A stretch of DNA of 64,000 nt from Sphagnum compactum (Eukaryota; Bryophyta; Sphagnopsida; Sphagnales), in NCBI GenBank assembly GCA_965153455.1, contig OZ234503.1:11661118-11725117 (forward strand), read 5' to 3'. A program made the position numbers and the translations under genes. The notes beneath the pieces are model-generated. The model did not search any database and had not been told where the DNA came from. It saw nothing but the letters and a program-made list of their open reading frames with translations. Each line of letters begins with the position of its first letter. The first letter of the stretch is position 1. This document shows positions 1 to 10,288 of this stretch, piece by piece.

Positions 1-3000
1 TATAAAAGTGAAAACTATCAACTATGTGTTTGAAAGAATGGAGTCCCAAAAAAAATTAATTAAAAATATATATGGAAGGACTTCAAGCCAAAACCAAGAC
101 ATATGTCACTCAAAATTATATTTTCAAAAAATTGAATTATGAAACTTGGTGTTCTTAAAGGTAACTCCAAAAAAAAATCAATTAAAATTGGGCAAATGTT
201 ATGAGTTAGCACCAAGGTAATTATGGTCCCCTTCAAAATTATTAGTAGGCTTAAAAAGGTGGCATATGAACTAAAACTATCATCTAGATGGAAATTTTAT
301 AATATTTTTGAATGAAAGCACATTAAGGTGGACTAAAATGGGCAATTGAAAATCAATTTGAAAGTTCATATTTAGTGTATTTTGACCTTAATGAAATTAA
401 GCTTCAAATAAGAACATTTAAATGATAGTGAAGTTAGCCCTTTTTTTTTCATTTTCAAATTGATATTACCTTGAATTAAACATTTAAAAACACATATATT
501 AAATGTTGATATTGAAAATATCAATTTAGATATCAAAATGAATTTTGTAAGATTTATGATTCTTGAGTCTTCATTTTTTATTTTAAAAAAAGAAAGGACA
601 TTCTCTTATTTTATTTTTTCATCTTAAATGATATGATACTTTAGCATGTGGTGATCCAAAGTTGTAAGCATGTTCTCTAACTCCACTGAAAATAAAAAAG
701 ACACAATCATAATTTTTTGGACTATAACTGTATATGTACATTACGTTGCAAAGTTCAAATTTGATTGAATATTTGCATTTTTAATGTATTCTTTTCAAAG
801 TTGGGGAGATTGAAATAAATTTTGAATGTTTCATCTCATTTTTGTTAAAATTTTGAATGAATTTGAGTTGTATGCAACAAAATTTGATTAACCCAAAATA
901 AATTAGCATTCCAACTTTCAAAAAAGTTCATTATGGTGTGTGTTTTTACCCTTTCCATATAAATCTTCCAAGGAAATTCATTTATGACGCTGGTTAATTT
1001 ATCCTAAAACTACTAAAAAGCTATAATAAAAAGGGGAATGACTAGTGGTTAAGCCATTCAAGATTTTGAAATCAAAATTGAAAAGTATAAAAACATGCAT
1101 ATGATATACAAAAGATGCAAGATAAAATGGAAGGAGTATCCCAAAATGATGCCACTTGGGGAAAGGCTTGATACATGTTCCAAAAGATTTTTCCCAAGTT
1201 CCTTTATATTAAAGACATTATTTTTAAATGGAAGAGAAATGTTAAGTTCCCTCCACTTGGCTAATAGGAAAGTGGATGATGGGAGTTTGGATGGGAACAT
1301 TGCGTGGAAGAGCTCGAACATCTTAAAATATATATGTAATTAATTAAATATGAATAGGAAATTTTTATTCTAGAGGATAACATTGAAGGTAGAACTAAAT
1401 TTAGGATAGCCCAAGGTTTTCTTGCTAAGGAATACCACTTAGGATGTCACAAATTATGTAGTTTCGCTAGACATAGCAATCAATTGAGTTTTAAATTATT
1501 GATTAACTATCAAAATATAATGAAAATGAAGCAAAAAGACTTTTGTCATAACCAAAAATAATTCCCCAAAAAAATCATTTTTAATAAAATTTACATTATT
1601 TGTTTGGTTGGAAATTATTGATTTAATATCATTTATTGTAGTTATCATGTTAAAATAATGAAAATTCAACATATGGTTTCAATTTTATGCCCCACATTTT
1701 AGCAAAATTCTTAAAAGTCTTTGAAAAGAAAAGGTGTGAAACTCTTTAAAACAAAAAGACACCCATACAAAATTTAAAGAAGAGAAGTTCTTTGGATTTT
1801 CTTCGTTGTTAAATTTTTATTAACAAATAACATAAATGGTGAGCTTTTGGCATTAATGGTTGGGTGAAAAACTTTTGTAATTCTTGAATTTTTTGAAAGT
1901 ATAATGGTGTGATTTATGCATGTAATACTTGTAATAAAAATTGTCATTATGTTGAAGGGTTTGGGGTTTGTAAAGAAGGTTTTTTTTAAAAAAGGTGGTG
2001 GCTAAGGTGATTTGTTACTTTCATAACTTGAAAGTAATCAAGTAGGAAAGTGAGATTAGGAGGACATGGGAATTGTGGCCAACCAAAAATAAATAAAAAT
2101 ATATGATAATTTCAAAGCTTCTAGATGTTATTCAAATAACATGCTACTATAGTGGTTCATGGGGTTACAAAACCATTGAATTTGTAATGAACCCAAAGGT
2201 GAACTATTACAATTTTTTGTGTAATTACTTACAAGGCCGTTATAAAGCCAAACATGGTGTTTTTTTTTGTATGGGTCGTGTGTTTTTTTAAGTTCCATGG
2301 GTTTGAAATAAAGGGGTTAGCCTCTTTGGTATTTATAAAATTTTGTCTTACCAATCCAATGAAAGAGCAATATTATATTTTTTATAACTTATACATTGTG
2401 TTGTAACTACAATCACAAATAAATGCCCTCCTTATAGGTATAAACATGTTAACATGAGTCAAAAATAATTATAACGATTGTTTACATTTAAAAAATTAAA
2501 TTTATTTAACTTAAGTTCGTGTTGAAATTTTTGGATTTACTTATATAACAACATTAATAATATATCATGGAAACATATACAAGATAAATTTGAAAAAGAT
2601 ATGATGGATTAAAAATCCCAAAGGCATGCCCCCTTGATTACTTTAAAATGATTGCTTAATTTGAAATATCTTTAAATCAGTTTAAGGATAAATATTTTTA
2701 AATGTCTTTAAAAATCTTGAAAATTTTATATATATTATTATGTAAAGGTTTATATTTTTAATTCTAAAAATATACCATTTAGAAATATTTTCAAATAATT
2801 TTACAAGTCCTTTAGGTAGTAAAAATAATGATTACAAATGTTTGAAATGTTTTTTTGGTATTAAAATCACAAGATTCATTTCAAACTTTTTCAAATGTTT
2901 TTATACTATATTAAAATCATTGTTGTATTTATATACCAAGCAATTTTAACATTAACTCAAAATACCATTTCAAAATGTGTAAATTAAACATTGGTTACAT

Positions 3001-4565
3001 TGTTAAGGTGTTATTTTTATTGTGAAATTAATTAAAGACATTTTGAAAGTATTTATAGTCGTTTATGTTGCTTATAAATACTTTTAAAAGGATTTGAAAT
3101 TTTTGAAAATGACATTTTTTTGCAATTTTTAAAAATGTAAACCTTAACATACATAATGAATTTTTGTGTTTGTGTGATGAGAGGGTGGGTTTTTAATGAT
3201 GTACACATGAGTCCATGTCACAAGTGGACAATTTAAAGGTTAATGGTACTAGGAAGGTGATCAAGCCATGTGGATGATGTATGGATTGTCAATGAAAGAA
3301 AACCTTGTAGCTAGTTGTTCAATAGCAAGGTAAACAAATATGGCGGTTCCCTCAAGCACTTAACAAATAATAATAGTAATTCCACACAAGGATAGCGAGC
3401 AAGGTTGAGTGGAATTTCAATTCTCTTAGCGCCTTATTGCACTTGCACTACTTAGAAGCTGGTTATTGCCATCATTCTATATATTATCGATGTTGCAACT
3501 TTTAACCTTTTGTTTAGATGTTGTTTTCTTAAGTTGTAATACCAAATGATGCACCTTCAACCTATTTTTTTATATTAAAAATTAATATCTATTTGACCAA
3601 TGGGTTATTTTTCCATTATACACACGCGAGTCTTAACTTTTTTGCAATTTGTCAAGCAAGTATGATGGATTTGTTTAAGTATTTAACAAATAATGATAGT
3701 AGCTCCACACAAAAATAACCAACACGATTAAATGGGACTTCAATTCTTCAACACCATTTTATGCTAACATTTTTCAAAAGGTTACTCCCGTCATTATGTG
3801 AGTCATGATTATAAAATTTCTAACCTTGTGGATGTTGTTGCCTTTTATTAGAACACCAAATAATGTAACTTCAAATTCCTTGTTTTGATTCTAAACATAC
3901 TTATTAACATATGGGTTGATTTTCCACCATGCACATATGCTTTGCTTTCCTATGACTTTTGTAAGCTCACCTCCAATTTTCTTGTTTCTTCTTTTGTGTC
4001 TTATGTAATACTTGAATGACATTTGGAACAATACATACACTTATTTTGTCATTATATATTCAAAATATTTGGGAAATCAGTATTGTCGTAAATTGGATGT
4101 TGATTAATAAATGATATGAAATCTCCCTTTGAACTAGTAACATGAAAAGCATGGTCATCCCAACTAATATTAAGAAAGAATCTTGTTCATGTGATAGAAC
4201 CTTGCATCCATAATAATGATAACATATTGTAATCAAAATGATGATTGAAATATCCAAGTCCTTGGACCTCGATTATCAATGGATTCCCATTCTTAAAATA
4301 ATGGATCATAATTATTATAAGCTAGATTAATGTTTAAATACAATTTGATTCGTCAAATGAGGATGGGATGATAATTTGCACATTTCCAAACTATGTATTC
4401 ACAATGTGTCTTTAAAAGAATTAATTAAATTCCTAATGGGATTGCACTAAATTAGGTTGTCAACATTTTTAAAATGTGTGATATGATATTCCACATAATG
4501 ATGCATAAATTTAATGAAATAAAACTAGTTTATTGTGTAAATGGTAATTCGACATACACAAGTTG
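1..4565. other. AT-rich intergenic flank
   Basis: This stretch is strongly AT-rich, with many homopolymer runs and stops in all frames. The longest open stretches are under 90 codons and match no family I recognise. Apart from a diverged tandem duplication near 3.36-3.96 kb I see no gene, RNA gene or intact transposon here. Confidence 0.6.
3355..3960. repeat. Diverged tandem duplication, about 320 bp
   Basis: Two adjacent copies start with CACTTAACAAATAATAATAG (about 3357) and TATTTAACAAATAATGATAG (about 3680). They stay alignable through shared landmarks: a TCCACACAA block, a TTCAATTCT block, a GATGTTGTT block, 'ACCAAATRATG', 'ATGGGTTRWTTTTCCA' and a closing run of CACRCGC/CACATATGC type. 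The copies differ by many substitutions and small indels, so the duplication is old. No coding frame survives in either copy. Confidence 0.7.
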
Positions 4566-4904
4566 TCATGTTGTTTGGCCAGGAAGGTTTCTCTTTTCTA
4601 AATTGTATTCATTCTCATCACTTGGTTTTCCAAAAAATGCAATGATTTCATTGGGAGTATAGTTGGGTTCATCTACATTTGCATCATATTCTTCAATGAG
4701 AGGTTGCATGGATTTCTCATAATCAACATAAGGTTCATCTATTTCTTGTCCTTTTTCATTTACATGTTTATATGTACACATGGTTGGATCAATGTTAGTT
4801 GATCCTATCCATGCATTTATGCATTTTGCATTAACATTTGATTGTAATCGATCATGCATGTTGAAGGATTTGGTGTCTTGTGATTGAGTATTCAATGTAA
4901 CCAT
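4566..4904 (-). CDS. Possible 3' coding exon of the ARL13-like gene (unproven)
   Basis: A 112-codon open frame on the minus strand ends with TGA at 4566. Its translation is acidic and polar (for example GQEIDEPYVDYEKSMQP and NEIIAFFGKPSDENEYNLEK), which looks more like real coding than the surrounding AT-rich DNA. It lies downstream of the GTPase exons on the same strand and could be part of the long, poorly conserved C-terminal tail that ARL13 proteins carry. I could not find a convincing acceptor joining it in frame to the upstream exons, so this assignment rests only on position and composition. Confidence 0.3.
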   Translation of the reverse strand: MVTLNTQSQDTKSFNMHDRLQSNVNAKCINAWIGSTNIDPTMCTYKHVNEKGQEIDEPYVDYEKSMQPLIEEYDANVDEPNYTPNEIIAFFGKPSDENEYNLEKRNLPGQTT

Positions 4905-5662
4905 TGTTGCCTTTCTTGCCTACATGCATCCACCTCAAATCTTGTTTCCAAATTGGTAATGGAAATCTTAAAATGTAATTTAATTTTACAAACATCATAC
5001 ACATGAAATTTTATAATCACATGATTACAAACAAAATATTGTACATCCATTGTTAATTTTGGATGATAAATTAGGAAAAATCCCATTGTTTCCAATTTAC
5101 AAAAGATTGAAAAAACATCAAGCTCCACTTGATATGACTATTTTATTTTATTTTTTCAAATATCGTGTTAATTGGTAGAAACTTACTTTGAATCCTTTGG
5201 TTTCTTCTTGTCTTTCAATTATGCTTGTGTGTTCTTTTTCTTTCTACATCCATTGTCAATGAACAATTAATTTTAGTCCTTCTAGCTCAAATTTTCATAA
5301 CCATAATACATTCATTTTGAATAGAATTAACATACATGTGGTTTTTGGATGCATGGAAATTTTATTTTTTTTGAAATACCTGGATAGTTGATTCCATTTT
5401 TACACGATTATGAAGTTTGGTGTAATTGATTTGTATTGTTTCCAATAACCATTCCAAACCATTGTTAAGTTGTTGATCCACCTCCACATTATTCTTACAT
5501 GCCATGAAATCAAACTAAAATTGTCAAGTTTTTTGTTCATGACAAAAACAAAATAAACAAAATAGGGTGAATCATATTGAAGATGTGCAAATAACATATA
5601 TAAATATACAAATCTACTTATATTACATCAATGGCAAGGAATATGAACACTATTTTTTCTAA

Positions 5663-5965
5663 TTACAAACTTGTCACTTTTTCACCTTTGTTTTCTAATG
5701 GACCTTGTGAAGTGGAATGGGCTTTCACTCCATTGAAATCCATTTCACAAAATGGAAAAGGACCTCCATAAAATGGAAATCTCTTCCATACTAAAGATTT
5801 TGTCATATGTATTGATTGGGGAAGGTTTCCCACTATCTTCACTCTTGTAGTTTGATGGCAAAGGGACTTGGGTATTCCTCGAAACCACAAGAGGACTTTG
5901 GAGAAGAGCCATCCATACACAAAGTTATCATTATTATATTTCATATCAAATAAAACCATATACAT
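5663..5965 (-). CDS. Possible downstream exon of the ARL13-like gene (unproven)
   Basis: A 100-codon minus-strand open frame includes a segment reading NFVYGWLFSKVLLWFRGIPK. In small GTPases of the ARL13 type, the region after the NKxD motif contains an amphipathic helix of the form GLxWLL, and this segment could be that helix. It sits about 140 bases after the last well supported GTPase exon. There is no AG acceptor right at the start of the conserved-looking part, and the frame ends at 5663 without recognisable C-terminal features. It may be a real exon or the eroded end of a damaged gene. Confidence 0.3.
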   Translation of the reverse strand: MYMVLFDMKYNNDNFVYGWLFSKVLLWFRGIPKSLCHQTTRVKIVGNLPQSIHMTKSLVWKRFPFYGGPFPFCEMDFNGVKAHSTSQGPLENKGEKVTSL

Positions 5966-6103
5966 TCAATATTTTTTTGACATATTATTACATTGTTGGC
6001 AAAACTATTACATATAAGATCATCAAGGCTTGATTTAAGGTCATAATGTATGTGCAAATTACCAACAAACTACAATTACATTCAATGAAAGCTTGATATG
6101 TAC

Positions 6104-7213
6104 TATTGATGGGTCCCAAAACACCAAGGAAGGCATTCGTAGGCAAATCAAATGACAAATCTCGTTTATTTGCAACCACAAGCATAGGTTTTCCATTCAG
6201 ATGTGCATCCTTCATAACTTTTTTGAATTCATTAGCGACTTCCAACATGCGCAAATCATTTGATGCATCAAGCACAAATATTGACCCATAAACCTGTCAT
6301 AATACCCCATGTAAATGTAATGAACAACGTAAAACCCAAAATTTAGTGTCAAAATTTTGATATTTCTTACCTCTAACATTTTCATTGTATATTCAAGATG
6401 ACTTTGAATATTAACATAATGTAAATTAGATCATCAAAAGCTTGAAATCTATTAGCCTTCAAATTTGAACAAAACGTAATTTAAAATTGTTTACAATTAC
6501 TTCGGCAAAATAATGTGACCAAATTCCACGAATGCTCTTTCCTCCTCCCAAGTCATATATTGATGCTTGAAATTTCCGTGTATTCCAAGTTCTTTTGTCA
6601 AAACCCCATGTTGGTACAACATGGTTTTGGTCTTCTCCGCTAACAAAATTATATGTTTGTCCACAACTGAACAATTACATAATCTCATATATGCACTCAA
6701 CTAAAATAATTTGGAAATGAAAATGCAAAGTATGTTCATTGCATAGTAAGCATTTTTATTAACAATTAAAAGCTTTTCTCTCCAAAAGTTAACAATTCAT
6801 TTATATTTCACATAATTACGTAAATTTTTGAAATGATATTTTGCTACCACTAATGACCCGAATTGTCAAATTGTTTCAAGTTGTTCATTTTTCTAAAATG
6901 ATGGTTGTCATAATCAAATTGGATTAATGTGACGATTTTTAATTAATTAATAAAATTAAACATTGTCCTGAAACGTTTTGAACTTGGAATTCAAGTATTT
7001 TCAAAACTATGACAACATTCAAGCATAAATGTTCAATTACCATAATTTTGCAAGAAGAGTGGATTTCCCCGCACCGTCTAACCCAAGAAGCACCAAGACT
7101 ATCCTTTTTCGACACCAACAATGAGCAAACAAATGGAATAAACAATTGCAACATTGTGAACTACATGATGAAATATTTTGTTTAATTATACGACCATCAC
7201 TTTGTTCTTGCAT
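6104..7213 (-). CDS. ARL13-like small GTPase (5' three exons)
   Basis: Exons on the minus strand: 7041-7213, 6501-6666, and 6293 down to about 6104. The first two joins keep frame (phases 2 and 0) with GT-AG introns. The start is ATG at 7213-7211. Residues 1-37 contain a cysteine-rich patch (SSCSSQCCNC, then HCWCRK), followed by the P-loop GLDGAGKST in exon 1. Exon 2 holds the switch regions VPTWGFD and DLGGGKSIRGIW; the glycine-rich DLGGG in place of the usual WDxGGQ of ARFs is typical of ARL13. Exon 3 holds FVLDASNDLR and the base-specificity motif NKRD. Known ARL13B acts in the ciliary membrane, is anchored by palmitoylated N-terminal cysteines, and supports ciliary signalling and ARL3 activation. 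Here the role would be in sperm flagella (inference). The 3' exons, including the SAK-like G5 region, are not resolved, so the gene may be intact or decaying. Confidence 0.72.
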
Positions 7214-8153
7214 CAAATTAATTTTAAAAAATATTTATGAAAAGCTTGACATATATATAAATATGGAAATATTTAGTAACATATCATCTTCAAATAATAT
7301 ATATCACAATTTGCCATCCTAAACTTATTTCAACAACTCAAAACTCTTTGGGTACTCTAGAGTTTAGACTTTGGGAAGATTTTGTTCAAACCTAAATGCA
7401 TAACAATTTTGCAATACCATTTGCAAAGGGTAATTAATGTGTAAATAGAAAATTCAATTTTCATGTAAATTAAATGGAATATTTAAATGTGATATCTCTA
7501 AAGAAATGACACATCCACAAAAATGATTTTATTTTGAACATTTCCTCAAGTATTTAAATAGACAATTGTCATGGAAGGAGGATAACTTAGGTTTTTTAAT
7601 TCACATTACTTAATGTGAATAGGTCCTCACGAAAATTGCCATCACTATTATTGCCTAGCCAAATTTCCATTGCATAAAAATTAAAATAAATTCAAAATTG
7701 CCTGATAATATTAGATGTTTTGTCCATTCATACAAATTAATATACAACATTATTTATATTTTAAATATATAAATTTGACACCTATTTATACATCCACATT
7801 GTGTCAAAATCCACCCCAATAAAATATAAATGTAGTTTAAAAAATAAAATTACATCCCATATGAATTATGAAAAACAACCATTTAACCACAAATTGTTAT
7901 TGGTTATAATTAACTCAAAATTTCATATTCCATTACAGTAATAATTATAGGATATTTAACACAAATTCATTTATGATTTATGAATTATAATTAAATCAGT
8001 TAATCAGATTTAATTATAGTTATAATTATATTGCATTTATATCAATTAGAATGTAATTGTTATATATTTTTTAAAAAGAAAAGAAAAAAAACAAAGGCTA
8101 GGTTTTGCAAATTTTGAAGGGTGAGCAGAATTCATCCAAAATGGGGGTGTTGG
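7214..8153. other. AT-rich spacer between divergent genes
   Basis: This spacer separates the minus-strand GTPase gene from the plus-strand RNA-binding protein gene and would hold the GTPase promoter. It is rich in ATAT and AATTA tracts. I see no ORF or RNA gene. A sharp shift to GC-richer, purine-rich DNA starts at about 8.1 kb. Confidence 0.5.
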
Positions 8154-8695
8154 AGAATCCATGAAACTGGCATTACATAAGTAAGCCTCAGTTTCTCATC
8201 CCAATGGATGAAATCCTAGAAGAAATCCAAACTTGAGGGCTTCAAGAATCGATGAAACTGGCATTATCACATAGGTAAGCATCAGTTTCTCATCCTTATG
8301 GATGAAATCCTAGAAGAAATCCCAACAATGGTTGGACCGGGGGGGCGGGGGTTTGAGAATCGATGAAACGGGTAATTACATTGGAAAGCGTCAGTTTCTC
8401 ATCCTCATGGATGAAATCCTAGAAGAAATCCAAAAATGGGTTGGGGCTTGAGAATCGATGAAACCGGTGTTACATATGTAAGCATCAGTTTCTCATCCCC
8501 ATGGATGAAATTCCAGAGGAAATCCAGAAACTGGCACGGCAAAGGCAAGCATCAGTTTTTTCATCCTCATGGATGAAATCATAGAAGAAATCCAAAACTG
8601 CAAGGGTTGAAGAATCGATGAAACTGGCACGATATAGGTACCTATGGAGCATTTTGTCATCCTCATGGATGAAACCCTAGAAAATCCGGAAGTGA
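8154..8695. repeat. Six-copy minisatellite with hairpin-forming units
   Basis: Units of about 75-111 bp begin near 8154, 8245, 8356, 8451, 8525 and 8611. Each unit has the order AGAATCGATGAAACTGG, a variable 15-25 bp, CAGTTTCTCATCC, then a form of ATGGATGAAATCCTAGAAGAAATCC. GATGAAACTG and CAGTTTCTCATC are near inverse complements, and so are CATCC and GGATG, so each unit can fold into a short stem. Copies 4-6 are more diverged. The array ends at the purine-rich leader of the next gene. Confidence 0.85.
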
Positions 8696-10288
8696 AACTC
8701 GGGAGATAGAGGAGAGAGACGACGGGCGAGTGGGAGCGAGAGAGAGGAGAAGTGCGAGAGGAGCTCAGCAATCTCGTGTGGAGATCGTTGATTTTTCGAG
8801 ACTGTTGCAGTTACCAGAACAGGCATTGAGGAGCTGGAGTGAAACGGCGCTTGACTCCTCATCCGGATTTCTTTCGTGACTCCTGTTCACGTGCTTTGTA
8901 GGCTGAGAATTCGAAGCCTGAAACATATCTTCCCTAAGAGCGCGAGCGCGTATGTTCTGCGCTTGTCGTTCGTCCAATTTTATGCAGGAACAGACGGACT
9001 GATATATATATATATTTTATCTTTCTTGCAGCAGCGATTGATGCGTTTTGGATTCAGAGTTGGAGAGAGAAGGAAGGAAATTGATGAAGCACGAACGGAC
9101 GCTTTAAGAGTTTTTGCTGGATCCGTTTGTTTCAGAGCCAAACGAGGAAAGTGCGATTTGTCGTCGAAGTTTCCCTACACGAAGGATCATCGTGTAACAG
9201 AGAGAAGGAAAGGGAGGTTAACACAGGAAGGCTAGGGTTTGCATTTGAACGCAGGCAAAGGTAGAGAGGGTTGGAGCGGAGGGCCGAAGAAGCAGTTGAG
9301 CGTGAAATTGAAAGAAACAAAGAAACAAAGGAAAAAAGTGTGGGAAGAAGAGTTTCGTGTTTTTGCCAGGGTTTTCCAGTCTCTTATGGTGCCTCTCATG
9401 CTGTGACTGAGCTTGTTTTGCTCAAGAAACCATATCAAATTCTCTCCTTTACTGTGTGATTGAGAGTGGTAAGGAAAGAAGGCAACGACAAGGGGGGTGG
9501 AGGGAGGGAGGGAGACATGGGAGTGTCTTGTCTGCTGGTTTCTTTTTCTTATTCCAACTGTGCAATGTCGATGGTTTTTCTCAATTCTTCGTTTGCTTTA
9601 TGTTTTACCTTTGTTTCCACCTTTGTTTGTCCAACAAAAGAGCAATGGCGATGTTGGTGAAGTACAATCCAAATCACATTTACAGTAGTCTGGCCATTGT
9701 CTCCAAGTGCAGTGAAGTCTTTCTATGTGTCCAGTCCTTTGATACCTGATAACAATTGGCTTGAACTGTATGTATGTATGTCTTGTGCATGTTTGTAATG
9801 AGAGAACATGTGGATTTGTGTTCCCTCTCAGTTTTACAGAGGGTGACTATCTCATGGAGTCTTCCTGCATTGTCTCTCTAGAGCCTTGCATGTGGCAAGG
9901 CTGCAATTGAGATCAGAGTAATGGGTGTCCAGTGGTTTCCTGCTGTCTTGTTTGCTAGATCCAGTCGATTTCGACTGATGATGATGGTGATGATGTGGCA
10001 TATAATTAATTATAAACAGTGGCGTCTGGGTCTCCTTGTCTTTTGTTTCATCGTTGTTTTGGGAGAGCAGCGGTGGGGAACTGCAGAGTATGAACCTAGA
10101 ATGTGTTTGTGCAGGGATAAGGAGAGCGAGAGTGTGAGAAACAGAAACAGCAGCTCTGTGAGAGAGAGGAGTGAGAGGGGAGAGGAAAGAAGAGTGGCAA
10201 CACTGTGCTTTGCAGGCACTTAACAAGTCCAAAACAGTGTTGGGAACATTTGTGCGGTGAAGGACCTCAGTGCTTATTACTACTCCTT
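8696..10288 (+). promoter_or_regulatory. Probable promoter and long 5' leader of the RRM gene
   Basis: GC content rises abruptly and the top strand becomes a polypurine tract (GAGAGA-type runs near 8700-8760, 9060-9330 and 9460-9520). A pyrimidine-rich 5' leader on the opposite strand would be seen as a GA-rich region here. ATATATATATAT at about 9003-9014 is a possible TATA-type element. Short open frames in this region have no recognisable content. A leader intron is likely because the coding start lies about 1.6 kb from the repeat array, but I cannot fix its borders. Confidence 0.4.

Noticed and set aside
8154-8695. CRISPR-like array
   Set aside because: Units are diverged, variable in length and lack uniform spacers; the setting is a plant nuclear gene promoter.
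8876-9235. 119-codon ORF in the RRM gene leader
   Set aside because: Purine-rich leader translated by chance; no conserved content and no splice logic to the RRM exons.
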